The position numbers were made by a program, and so were the translations under genes. The notes under the pieces were generated by a model. The model was not told the origin of the DNA, ran no database searches, and worked only from the letters and a program-made list of their open reading frames with translations. 64,000 nt of DNA from Gluconacetobacter diazotrophicus PA1 5 (GTDB lineage Bacteria > Pseudomonadota > Alphaproteobacteria > Acetobacterales > Acetobacteraceae). Location: NCBI RefSeq assembly GCF_000067045.1, contig NC_010125.1, forward strand, positions 88,001 to 152,000. The letters run 5' to 3'. Below are positions 25,891 to 34,024 of this stretch, piece by piece. Numbering within the stretch: position 1 is the first letter of the stretch; every line of letters starts with the position of its first letter.

Positions 25891-26954
25891 TGCGTACGCC
25901 CGATCGGAACCAGTCCGAGCGCGCGAAGCTCGCGGTGTTCCGCGCCATCCCCGGCACACTCGCCCCGCGCGACGCGCAGGATCTGATGGCATTTCCGTTC
26001 TTCAGCCTGTCCAAGACAGTGCGGACCGTGCCGATCGATTTCCGGACCCCGGACGTCACCATCCGCGTGGAAGCGACCGGCGAACATGGCATGGCCACGA
26101 TCTGGGATGCCGACGTGCTGATCTGGGCGGCGAGCCAGATCGTGGAAGCACGGGACGCGGGTCGTTGCACCTCGCGTCTGATGGTGGCGACGCCGCATGA
26201 AATCCTGGCCTTCATCGGCCGGGGCGACAGCGCGCGGGATTACCAACGGCTGGAAGCGGCTTTCGACCGGCTGCAATCCACCACGATCAAGACCTCGCTG
26301 CGCCACGCCGGTGCGGGACAATTGCACCGGTTTTCCTGGATCAACGAATGGAAGCGGCATACCACGCAGGAGGGCCGCGCCCGCGTGGTCGAGCTGATCC
26401 TGCCGGACTGGTTTTACCAGGCCGTGCTCGATGACGCGTTGGTGCTGACCATCGACCCGGCCTATTTCCGACTGACCGGCGGAATGGAGCGCTGGCTCTA
26501 TCGGCTGGTCCGCAAGCATGGCGGCCGCCAGCGCTCAGGCTGGAAATTCGATTTCCATGTCCTGCATCTCAAATCGGCCAGCCTGTCGCCATACCGTCGC
26601 TTCGCGTTCGAACTCCGCGGCATCGTCCGGCGGCAGCCATTGCCCGGCTATCGCTTGGCGGTCGAGCGGACCGCTGACGGGTGTGAAATCCTGACCTTTT
26701 CTCGCGACAGGTTATCCACATCCTCATGTGGACAAACTGTGAGTCCGTCCGTGCTATCGGGAACGCCCGAACCGGCGAAAGCCGTGACTTCGGGAACAGC
26801 GAAACCGTGCTTATGTGAACAGAAATCGCCGAATCGCGACATTGAATCAGAGGGTTATGACGCCCTTAACTTAGAATCTAACTTAAAAGAATCTAACTTT
26901 AAGGATGTTGGCACCCCACATGATCTGTGGAAAACCCCCGGAGAGGGGCGGTGA
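25890..26954 (+). CDS. repA: Replication initiator RepA (RPA family, 354 aa)
   Basis: MAFPFFSLSKTVRTVPIDF, MATIWDADVLIWAASQI and LTGGMERWLYRLVRKHGG are characteristic of the alphaproteobacterial RepA/RPA initiator with winged-helix DNA-binding domains. The C-terminal 70 residues are low-complexity because the DNA there holds DnaA boxes and AT-rich repeats. The start overlaps the previous stop (TGATG), and the stop overlaps the parA GTG. It would open the origin and start replication. Confidence 0.9.
   Translation: MRTPDRNQSERAKLAVFRAIPGTLAPRDAQDLMAFPFFSLSKTVRTVPIDFRTPDVTIRVEATGEHGMATIWDADVLIWAASQIVEARDAGRCTSRLMVATPHEILAFIGRGDSARDYQRLEAAFDRLQSTTIKTSLRHAGAGQLHRFSWINEWKRHTTQEGRARVVELILPDWFYQAVLDDALVLTIDPAYFRLTGGMERWLYRLVRKHGGRQRSGWKFDFHVLHLKSASLSPYRRFAFELRGIVRRQPLPGYRLAVERTADGCEILTFSRDRLSTSSCGQTVSPSVLSGTPEPAKAVTSGTAKPCLCEQKSPNRDIESEGYDALNLESNLKESNFKDVGTPHDLWKTPGEGR
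26712..26934. other. Candidate replication origin inside the 3' end of repA
   Basis: Perfect DnaA box TTATCCACA (26712-26720), facing TGTGGACAA (26727-26735), and a third box TGTGGAAAA (26926-26934). Between them is an AT-rich block with direct repeats AGAATCTAACTT at 26873-26884 and 26888-26899 (15-base spacing, third degenerate copy before them). Boxes plus spaced repeats in or next to the rep gene are the usual oriV layout. Confidence 0.6.
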
Positions 26955-27589
26955 TCGTGGCCTTCCTCAACCAGAAGGGCGGCGTCGGCAAGACGACGCT
27001 GGCGCTGCATCTCGCGGGCCAATGGGCTCGGGAAGGCCGGCGCGTGACGGTCATCGACGCCGACCCGCAGGGCTCGGCGCTGGATTGGTCGGCGCAGCGG
27101 GCGCGGGAGGGACTGCCACGGCTGTTCGGCGTGATCGGGCTGGCGCGCGACACACTGCACCACGAGGCGCCGGAATTGGCTCAGGGGGTGGATCACGTCG
27201 TCATCGACGGCCCGCCTCGGGTGGCGGCGCTGCTGCGCTCCGCCCTGCTGGCGGCCGACCTCGTGCTGATCCCGGCGCAACCCTCCCCGTTCGACGGCTG
27301 GGCCTCAGCAGAAATGCTGCGGCTGCTGGAAGAGGCGCGACTCTTCCGTCCCGGCCTGTTGGCCCGCTTCGTGCTCAACCGCTGCGCCGCACGCACGGTC
27401 ATTGCCCGCGAAACGCGGCTCGCGCTGGTGGGGCATGAGCCTGCCGCTCTAGCGGCGCGGATCGGCCAGCGGATTGCTTTCGCCGACGCCGCGCGCACCG
27501 GCCGCCTGGTCTGCGACCTGCGCCCGCACGGGATCGCAGCCCGCGAAATCGCCGCCCTGACGGCCGAGATCGGGGGACTGGTGCCATGA
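26951..27589 (+). CDS. parA: ParA-type partition ATPase (212 aa)
   Basis: Deviant Walker A FLNQKGGVGKTTLALHLAG near the N-terminus, DADPQGSALDW (A'), and VVIDGPP (Walker B) define a small ParA/MipZ-like ATPase for segregation of the replicon. I chose GTG 26951, which overlaps the repA TGA; a GTG at 26927 would add eight residues. The stop overlaps the methyltransferase ATG by four bases. The only ParB-like candidate is at 677, and the RHH protein at 28326 may be the actual partner. Confidence 0.9.
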   Translation: MIVAFLNQKGGVGKTTLALHLAGQWAREGRRVTVIDADPQGSALDWSAQRAREGLPRLFGVIGLARDTLHHEAPELAQGVDHVVIDGPPRVAALLRSALLAADLVLIPAQPSPFDGWASAEMLRLLEEARLFRPGLLARFVLNRCAARTVIARETRLALVGHEPAALAARIGQRIAFADAARTGRLVCDLRPHGIAAREIAALTAEIGGLVP

Positions 27590-28329
27590 CCCTCCTGACC
27601 GGCGACAGCGCGCTCCTGATGCCCTGGCACGGCCCCTACGACATGATCCTGGTCGATCCCCCCTATGGCGATACGTCGCTCGCATGGGACCGATGCGTGC
27701 CGGACTGGCCGGGCAAGGCGCTCGCCGCCCTGAAACCGAGTGGCTCGCTCTGGGTGTTCGGTTCACTGCGGAGCTTTCTTGCATCCAGCGCCGCATTCCG
27801 GAATGCGGGCTGGAAATATGCCCAGGAACTGGTCTGGGAGAAGCAGAACGGTTCCAGCTTCCATGCCGACCGTTTCCGCCGCGTGCATGAATTGCTCGTC
27901 CAGTTCTATCGCGACGATACGCCCTGGCGTGCCGTTTACAACTCGGTCCCGACCACGCCCGACGCTCGGGCGCGCACGGTCCGGCGGAAACACCGGCCGC
28001 CGCATATGGGGCAGATCGATGCCGGCCATTACGTCAGCGAGGATGGCGGCCCGCGCCTGATGCGTTCCGTGATTCCGGTCCGCAATGCGCATGGCCGCGC
28101 CATCCATCCCACCGAGAAGCCGGTGGCCCTGCTGGAGATCCTGATCCGTACGAGCTGCCCGCCGGGCGGTCTGGTGGGTGACTGGTTCGCCGGATCGGGT
28201 GCGGCCGGTGTCGCCTGCCGATTGGCTGGCCGGCGCTATGTCGGCTGCGAGATCGATCCTGTCATGGCGCAGAAGGCGCGTGACCGTATCGCGTCCGTGC
28301 TGCCGCTCGGTGAAGGAATTTCGCCATGA
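27586..28329 (+). CDS. DNA (adenine/cytosine-N4) methyltransferase (247 aa)
   Basis: N6/N4 class: motif IV DPPY at residues 24-27 precedes motif I (DWFAGSGAAG, around 200), and PTEKPVALLEILIRTS precedes it, the beta-class order. No restriction gene is adjacent, so it is probably a solitary methylase that modifies the element's DNA to evade restriction or to mark the origin. It is embedded in the rep/par operon with four-base overlaps at both ends. The target sequence is unknown. Confidence 0.88.
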   Translation: MTLLTGDSALLMPWHGPYDMILVDPPYGDTSLAWDRCVPDWPGKALAALKPSGSLWVFGSLRSFLASSAAFRNAGWKYAQELVWEKQNGSSFHADRFRRVHELLVQFYRDDTPWRAVYNSVPTTPDARARTVRRKHRPPHMGQIDAGHYVSEDGGPRLMRSVIPVRNAHGRAIHPTEKPVALLEILIRTSCPPGGLVGDWFAGSGAAGVACRLAGRRYVGCEIDPVMAQKARDRIASVLPLGEGISP

Positions 28330-28568
28330 CGGAACGTCGCACGCCGCCCGGTTTCGCCGCGCGTCCCGCCGATCCTGAGCGCTGGGTCAGGGCGCCGGAG
28401 AAGCCTGCGACCCCCAACCGTTTTACCGCCCGGCTGACCATCGACGTTACGCCGGCGCTCCGCGCCCGCCTCAAGGTCGCGGCGTTCCAGCGCGGCATCA
28501 CGGTCGCCGACATGCTGCGCGTGCTGCTGGCCCGCGAGTTCCCCGATACCTCTGGAGATGTGCCATGA
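28326..28568 (+). CDS. Small ribbon-helix-helix-like protein (80 aa)
   Basis: NRFTARLTIDVTPALRARLK and AAFQRGITVADMLRVLLARE show the strand-helix-helix pattern of RHH (ParG/Arc-like) DNA-binding proteins, after a basic Pro-rich tail of about 35 residues. Four-base overlaps couple it to the methyltransferase and DUF2840 genes. By position it could be the centromere-binding partner of ParA, but this is inference from synteny. Confidence 0.7.
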   Translation: MTERRTPPGFAARPADPERWVRAPEKPATPNRFTARLTIDVTPALRARLKVAAFQRGITVADMLRVLLAREFPDTSGDVP

Positions 28569-29029
28569 ACGACACCCTCGCTCATGTCGAACTGACCTGG
28601 ATCGAGAAGCGCATCGAGCACTGGATCCGCTTTGGTCCAGTCGCCCATGAGCAGATTCTTGATCGTCGCCGACGGATACTGAGCTTTCCTCCGGACGCCG
28701 TGTTCGCCTTCCTGCGCTGGGCGGCGAACGATTACGGCACGGTGGTGTCCTGCATCGACATCGTGCGCGTTACCCGTCCCGGCGAGCCGTATCAGACGGT
28801 GCCGTTCGTGCGCCCTGGTGGTGAAAGCCTGCTGCGCCAGAGCGGCTGGCCGAAGGTCCGGCTGGTGCTCGAAGTGATCGATCGCATCGAGGCGACCGGT
28901 ATCGACCCAGTCGACGTGGCCCCCGAGCATTGGCGGCATCTGCACAATCGGATGCTCGCCGGGCAGGCACCACGCCCCTACACGCGCGACCGCCATGATG
29001 CCTGGTTGCGCCGGAGGGCGGTATCATGA
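28565..29029 (+). CDS. DUF2840 family protein (154 aa)
   Basis: VELTWIEKRIEHWIRFGPVA and FLRWAANDYGTVVSCIDIVR match DUF2840, a family seen next to traF in alphaproteobacterial ICE and plasmid transfer regions. Function unknown. It is soluble, with a basic C-terminus, and is coupled by four-base overlaps to the RHH and traF genes. Confidence 0.85.
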   Translation: MNDTLAHVELTWIEKRIEHWIRFGPVAHEQILDRRRRILSFPPDAVFAFLRWAANDYGTVVSCIDIVRVTRPGEPYQTVPFVRPGGESLLRQSGWPKVRLVLEVIDRIEATGIDPVDVAPEHWRHLHNRMLAGQAPRPYTRDRHDAWLRRRAVS

Positions 29030-29568
29030 CGCGCTTCGGCTGGTTCTTCACCACGTATTTCGCAGTCCTCGGTGCCGGCACGTCATTGGCGATCCATCCG
29101 GCGCCCCGCCTGATCTGGAATGCCACCGCCAGCACGCCGGTCGGGCTGTATCGCCTGCAATCGGCCCGCTCATTGCATGTCGGCGACCTGATCGCGATCC
29201 GGCCACCCTCCGACATTGCCACGATGCTGGCGCACGGCGGCTATCTGCCGCTCGGTGTGCCACTGCTCAAGCCGGTTGCGGCACTGCCGGGGCAATTGGT
29301 CTGCCGGATCGGCACCGTCGTTTCGGTCGATGGCACGGTGCTTGGCGATGCGTTGGCCCGCGATCATCGCGGCCGTCCGCTGCCGGTCTGGCAGGGATGC
29401 CGGCACGTCCTGCCCGGGCAGATTTTCGTCATGAACCCGGCGGTCCCGACCAGTCTCGACGGCCGCTATTTCGGCGTCCTGCCGGTCGATGCAGTGCTCG
29501 GCCGTGCACAGCCGCTGTGGCTCGTGCCGTCATCGATGTCTCCCACCCCCAAGCAGAAACGAGGCTGA
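29026..29568 (+). CDS. traF: TraF-like S26 signal peptidase (180 aa)
   Basis: One N-terminal membrane helix, then NATASTPVGLYRL with the catalytic Ser36 and PLLKPVAALPGQ with Lys82, the Ser-Lys dyad of the S26/TraF peptidases. In IncP systems TraF cyclises or matures the TrbC pilin in the periplasm. Here trbC is 23 kb away in the trb operon. The start overlaps the DUF2840 stop by four bases. Confidence 0.88.
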   Translation: MTRFGWFFTTYFAVLGAGTSLAIHPAPRLIWNATASTPVGLYRLQSARSLHVGDLIAIRPPSDIATMLAHGGYLPLGVPLLKPVAALPGQLVCRIGTVVSVDGTVLGDALARDHRGRPLPVWQGCRHVLPGQIFVMNPAVPTSLDGRYFGVLPVDAVLGRAQPLWLVPSSMSPTPKQKRG

Positions 29569-29569
29569 C

Positions 29570-29908
29570 ATGGCCCAGATTGGAACTTTCACGCGCACGT
29601 CTGACGGCTTCGCCGGGCGCCTGCGCACGCTCGCCCTCGACGTCGAACTGACGATCGTGCTGGCGACATCGTCGGACGCCGAGCATGCGCCCGACTATCG
29701 CGTCCATCTTGGTGACGCCGATGCCGGACCGGAGGTCGGCGCGGCCTGGAAACGCACCGGCGAGAAGGCGGGCACCTATCTCTCGCTGGTTCTCGACGAC
29801 CCCATACTGGCGCAGCCGATCCGGGCCAACCTGTTCCAGTCCGACCGTCAGGGACGTGCCTTCCATCTGGTCTGGAACCGTCCGGTGAAGCGCGATGATC
29901 GGCGGTAA
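29570..29908 (+). CDS. DUF736 family protein, second copy (112 aa)
   Basis: MAQIGTFTRTSDGFAGRLRT and YLSLVLDDPILAQPIRANLF align along their length with the DUF736 protein at 16109, with a divergent middle. It starts one base after the traF stop and its 3' end overlaps the lytic transglycosylase by 14 bases. Two divergent copies on one element suggest distinct partners or expression stages. Confidence 0.88.
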   Translation: MAQIGTFTRTSDGFAGRLRTLALDVELTIVLATSSDAEHAPDYRVHLGDADAGPEVGAAWKRTGEKAGTYLSLVLDDPILAQPIRANLFQSDRQGRAFHLVWNRPVKRDDRR

Positions 29909-30596
29909 AATGGGGCCACGGCTGTTCGGTGTCGCGCTTCCGGTCGTCGTTTCCATGACGATATCCGGGCATGTCGCGGTCGCCGATCCCTACACCGACA
30001 TGATCGCGGAAGCAGCCACGCGCGCGCAGATTCCGGCCGCATGGATCGCTGCCGTCCTGCACGCGGAGAGCCGAGGCGATGCGCGGGCCGTGTCATCGGC
30101 GGGTGCGATGGGGCTCATGCAGGTGATGCCCGGAACATGGGCCAGCCTGCGCACGTCGCTCGGCCTTGGCGACGATCCGTTCGACCCGCACGACAACATC
30201 CTGGCGGGTGCGACCTATCTGCGCTGGATGCGGGATCGCTACGGCGAGGCCGGGTTTCTCGCCGCTTACAATGCCGGTCCCGCGCGCTATGACGAGCATC
30301 TCGCGACCGGCCGGCCGCTGCCTGCCGAGACGCGGAACTACGTCGCGTCGGTCAGCGCGCGGCTGGCTCTTCCGCTTGCCGATGACATCGCGGTCGGCGC
30401 TCTGGCTGCACCATCATGGCAGGATTCTTCCCTCTTTCCGGCCTCATTCCTGCGCACGGGCGATGCGTCCGGGCCTGTCGATAGCGCACACGATCCGGCA
30501 CATTCATCTGGTTCCCGAATGACCGACTGGACGGCGCTCGCACCGCAATCGGCCGGGCTGTTCATCGCGTCAGGGCATGGGGAGGCGCGCCGATGA
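29895..30596 (+). CDS. Lytic transglycosylase (VirB1-like, 233 aa)
   Basis: Signal peptide (residues 1-30), then a goose-lysozyme-like SLT domain: AAVLHAESRG with catalytic Glu58, SSAGAMGLMQVMPGTW and AAYNAGPARYDEH. It opens peptidoglycan for assembly of the conjugation channel in the periplasm. It is the last intact gene before the IS scar. In related elements the relaxase follows directly; here the relaxase is cut off by insertion sequences. Confidence 0.9.
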   Translation: MIGGKMGPRLFGVALPVVVSMTISGHVAVADPYTDMIAEAATRAQIPAAWIAAVLHAESRGDARAVSSAGAMGLMQVMPGTWASLRTSLGLGDDPFDPHDNILAGATYLRWMRDRYGEAGFLAAYNAGPARYDEHLATGRPLPAETRNYVASVSARLALPLADDIAVGALAAPSWQDSSLFPASFLRTGDASGPVDSAHDPAHSSGSRMTDWTALAPQSAGLFIASGHGEARR

Positions 30597-30619
30597 TCCC
30601 CGTTCCGGTCCATCGGGCG

Positions 30620-30787
30620 CTGGCGGGCTATGGGTGGATTGGGGATGGGGTGCCGGGGGGAGGCTGGCAACGGAGGGAAGGACTGCCAGCCGTAATCGGG
30701 CCTGAGCGGTCGTCGTCGATTGGCGGTCTCCCGGGCCGGAAAGAAGGTAGAGTTGCCGCGGTGAAACAGCAGCGCGGGAGGCGTGCG
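30620..30787 (+). ncRNA. Possible IS110 bridge-RNA region (remnant)
   Basis: Non-coding stretch just upstream of the IS110 transposase start. It contains a perfect 8-bp hairpin GGCTGGCA (30662-30669) / TGCCAGCC (30684-30691) with a 14-base loop. IS110-group elements encode a structured bridge RNA in this position. The assignment rests on position and the hairpin only. Confidence 0.3.
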
Positions 30788-31370
30788 ATGGAATTCTTTT
30801 GCGGTCTCGATGTGTCGATCGACGAAACGGCGGTCTGTGTGGTGGACGAGCAGGGCACCGTGCATCTGGAAACGACGGTGGCCACGGACCCGGCTGCGCT
30901 CAGGGATGCCGTGAAGCCGTTCCTGCCGCGCCTGCGCCGTATGGGTCACGAGGCAGGTTCCCTGTCGCCCTGGCTGCATCCGGAGATGCTGGCGCTGGGC
31001 CTGCCGGCGGTCTGCCTGGAGACGAAACACGTGCGGGCGGCGATGTCGGCGCAGCGCAACAAGACCGACAAGGCGGACGCGCTGGGGATCGCGCATATCG
31101 TGCGCACCGGCTGGTTCCGGACGGCCCATATCAAGAGCGAAGCAAGCTATCGGCTGCGTCTGATCCTGACCCAGCGCAGCACGCTCAAGCGCAAATTCAT
31201 GGATCTCGAGAATACGATCCGCCATTCGCTCAAGGCGTTCGGTATCCGCCTGGGCACGGTCTCGCGGGCGCGCTTCGACACCGCACGTTCGCGAGGCACG
31301 TGGCGCAGGACGCGCTGACCCGCGATCTCATGGAGGCGATGCTGCGGGCGAAGGCCGTGCTCTGGCTTTG
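30788..31370 (+). pseudogene. IS110-family transposase, truncated and frameshifted
   Basis: MEFFCGLDVSIDETAVCVVD starts the RuvC-like DEDD domain; RNKTDKADALGIAHIV supplies further acidic residues. The frame breaks after SRARFDTA (about 31275) but continues one frame over (FARHVAQDALTRDLMEAMLR) until it is cut by the IS701 fragment. The C-terminal Tnp domain with the serine nucleophile is missing, so it is inactive. Confidence 0.82.
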
Positions 31371-31371
31371 T

Positions 31372-31869
31372 CAGTCCAGGCTTTCGGCACATACAAAGCC
31401 CGGTCGAGAAAAGCATGCCCCTTGTCAGAGACATAGGCTGGAACACGCCAATCTGGCAATTCGTGATCTTGCCGGCAGACCCGGTATATTGCCGTCCCAC
31501 TCCGCATGATGCAGAGCCCTTCTTGAGGAAACCAGTCTCGTCGACCACCAGTACCGCGTCGGCATCCCCCAGATGCTCGACAACATGATCGCGCACGACG
31601 TCCCGCAATGCATCGGCGTCCCAATGCCCGCGTCCAAGCAGGGCCTGCTGTCGCCATGGCCCCGGATCGCCCGCAGCTTCAGCCCGCATCCAGCCGGTCT
31701 TGCGCGGCTCGTTGCCCAGTAGTGTTTCCAGAAACCGGCCTGCCGATGCCGCCACCCGCTCCTGGCCGAATACCGGGCGCATTCGCTCCTTGGCGTCCCG
31801 CAGCGCCTCCAGCGTCAGAGCCAGAACATCCTCGACCGAAGCTGCGCTATTCATCTCGTTCAGAATCAT
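31372..31869 (-). pseudogene. IS701-family transposase fragment
   Basis: Minus-strand VEDVLALTLEALRDAKERMR, AVLVVDETGFLKKG and GRQYTGSAGKITNCQIGVF are the N-terminal half of an IS701 DDE transposase. One base is lost around 31437; the next frame continues as YVSDKGHAFLDRALYVPKAW. It stops at the junction with the IS110 fragment near 31370, losing the rest of the catalytic domain. The original end of the element is probably near 31917. Confidence 0.82.
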
Positions 31870-31914
31870 GGTTACCCATAGATTCAGAACTCTCAGAAAA
31901 ACGCAACTGTAGTG

Positions 31915-32286
31915 CTAGGCAAGGGAGCGGCCCTCGTCCTGCCCTGGTGCAACCTCCACGCCATGAACCGGCATCTCGACGAGATCTCGCAGGCCGTAGC
32001 GCCGGGCGCTCACGCTATCCTCATCGTCGATCAGGCAGCGTGGCATACCAGCCCGAAACTCGATATCCCCGCCAACATCACCATCCTGCCGCTCCCGCCA
32101 CGCTCGCCCGAACTCAATCCGGTGGAAAACGTCTGGCAGTTCATGCGCAATACCTGGCTGTCGAACCGGATCTTCCGCACCTACGACGACATCGTCGATA
32201 TCTGCTGCCACGCCTGGAACCAGCTCGTCGACCAGCCCTGGCGCATCATGTCCCTCGGGCTACGACAATGGGCACATGGGTTTTAA
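31915..32286 (+). pseudogene. IS630-family transposase C-terminal fragment
   Basis: GAALVLPWCNLHAMNRHLDE, ILIVDQAAWHTS and PPRSPELNPVENVWQFMRN are the last third of an IS630/Tc1-mariner-type DDE transposase (D in IVDQ, E in NPVE). The N-terminal HTH domains are missing. TA-flanked sequence near 32300 is consistent with an IS630 end. Confidence 0.85.
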
Positions 32287-32301
32287 CAAACAGGAGTTGG
32301 T

Positions 32302-33735
32302 ATAACGCGGGATGGTAACGATGCCCGTCTGTTTGGGAAAGACAGTGACGACATTCGCGCCTCGGACTTCGCGGAACGATGCGATGGCGACCGCCACCAT
32401 TTCCGCTTCATCGTCTCACCGGAGGATGCGCCGGAGATGTCGGACCTGCGGGCCTTTGCGCGAGATCTGATGGGGCAGATGGAATCTGATCTCGGCACGA
32501 AACTCGACTGGGTTGCTGTTGATCACTGGAATACAGCGCATCCCCATCTGCATGTCATCGTCCGGGGCGTGGCGGAGGATGGGTCCGATCTGGTGATCGC
32601 ACGCGATTACATCCGCGAGGGCATGCGCGCCCGTGCACAGGATCTGGTGACGCTGGAACTCGGACCACGCACGGATCACGACATCCACCAGGCGGTCGAG
32701 CGGCAGGTGAACGCCGACCGCTGGACTCAATTGGACCGCCAGCTTCGGAGGGATGCGGGGCAGGATGGCGTCATCGCTCTCGAACGCACACCGGGCGAAA
32801 CGCCGGACGCCTTCGCCACCGTGAAGCTGGGCCGGTTGCGCCGTCTGGAGACTATGGGGCTGGCGCACCAGGTCGGGCCGGATCGCTGGCGCATGGACGA
32901 GAGTGCGGAGGCAACCCTACGGGAGATCAGCGAGCGCAAAGATATCATCAAACGGATCCACCGGGGCCTTGCGGAACAGAAGATCGATCGTGCCGCGTCC
33001 TCCTGGGTAATGGCCGCCGAGGATACCACCGATCCCGTCATCGGCCGGCTGGTCGATCGTGGTCTCGACGATGAGCTGCGTGGCACGGCCTATGCGGTGA
33101 TCGACGGGATTGACGGACGCACGCACCATGTCCGCCTGCCGAACCTCGAGGCCGCTGGCGATGGGCCGGTCGGTTCGATCGTCGAACTGCGGCGTTTCAG
33201 CGACAAGCAGGGACGTGACCGTGTCGCGCTGGCCGTGCGCTCGGACGTCACGCTGGAGCGGCAGGTGACGGCGGAGGGCTCAACCTGGCTCGACCGGCAG
33301 GCCATCGCGCGGGAGCCTCTTGCTCTCTCGTCCACAGGGTTCGGTGCCGATGTCAAAGAGGCGATGGAAAAACGCACGGATCATCTGGTGGAGCAGGGGC
33401 TGGCCAGCCGCGACGGCGGGAGCATCCGTTATGTGCGGAACCTGATCGGCACCCTGCGGCAGCGGGAATTGGGCGCGCTGGGCCGGAACCTCGCCGGGAA
33501 GTCGGGAAGCCCCTTCCGGCGGAGTGACGAGGGCGATCCCGTTGCCGGCACTTATCGTCAGCGTTTCAACCTGGCGTCGGGCCGGTTCGCCATGATCGAC
33601 GACGGGCAGGGCTTCGAACTGGTGCCGTGGTCGCCGTCGCTGGAAAAACAGCGCGGGCGGGAGGTGTCGGGAATCATGCGCGGCGATGGGGGGATTGACT
33701 GGTCGTTCGCGCGGAAACGGGGTTTGGGTCTATGA
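32302..33735 (+). pseudogene. Relaxase (VirD2-like, DUF3363) lacking its N-terminus
   Basis: Open frame from the IS630 end: ITRDGNDARLFG, then GDRHHFRFIVSPED, HWNTAHPHLHVIVRG (the HxH metal motif) and GMRARAQDLVTLELGPR, followed by a full DUF3363 C-terminal region ending SFARKRGLGL. Roughly 100 N-terminal residues expected in intact relatives are gone. A start at ATG 32437 (432 aa) is possible but would omit the HHFRF strand. It should nick oriT and pilot the DNA; as it stands it is probably non-functional. Confidence 0.8.
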
Positions 33736-34024
33736 CCGGGAAGGGGGGGAAGCAGAAAGTCTGCTTTTAGATCGTGAGAATGAAAGGACTGCCATTGGTT
33801 GCGTCTACGTTGATGACGAGGCCACGTGGCATGGAGCATTAGATGCGCGGCAGTTGTCCGCGTGGGAAGCAAAGAGAGTTGATATTGTCCTTGCCTAGCC
33901 AAGCTGGCTTCTGGGGACAGGCAGCAGAATTTACAAATTTTCTCTTCCTTTATCCAAGTGCATATATTTACGCGACTGAAGAAATCCAGGTAAGATATTC
34001 AGAGATTCAACTCGAGGTTATTCA
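33736..34024. other. Junction between backbone and defence cargo
   Basis: Base composition drops sharply after about 33750. A frame ending at 33898 (ERTAIGCVYVDDEATWHGAL) reads through from inside the relaxase in another frame with no start signal, so it may be the tail of a decayed gene. No repeats or promoter stand out except AT-rich sequence before the next gene. Confidence 0.5.

Larger units (their letters stand above)
30620..32303. mobile_element. Scar of three broken insertion sequences
   Basis: Left to right: an IS110-family 5' part (to about 31370, plus strand), an IS701-family 5' part (about 31370-31917, minus strand), and an IS630-family 3' part (about 31912-32303, plus strand). 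Each has lost one end, so nested insertions followed by deletions. The scar sits between the lytic transglycosylase and the relaxase remnant and has removed the relaxase N-terminus. Outer boundaries are approximate. Confidence 0.8.

Noticed and set aside
30597-32301. oriT near the relaxase
   Set aside because: The region where it might lie is an IS scar; I could not identify a nic-like site with flanking inverted repeats and do not want to guess.
33686-33898. 70-codon frame after the relaxase
   Set aside because: It starts inside the relaxase in another frame without a ribosome site; possibly a decayed tail, not a supportable gene.
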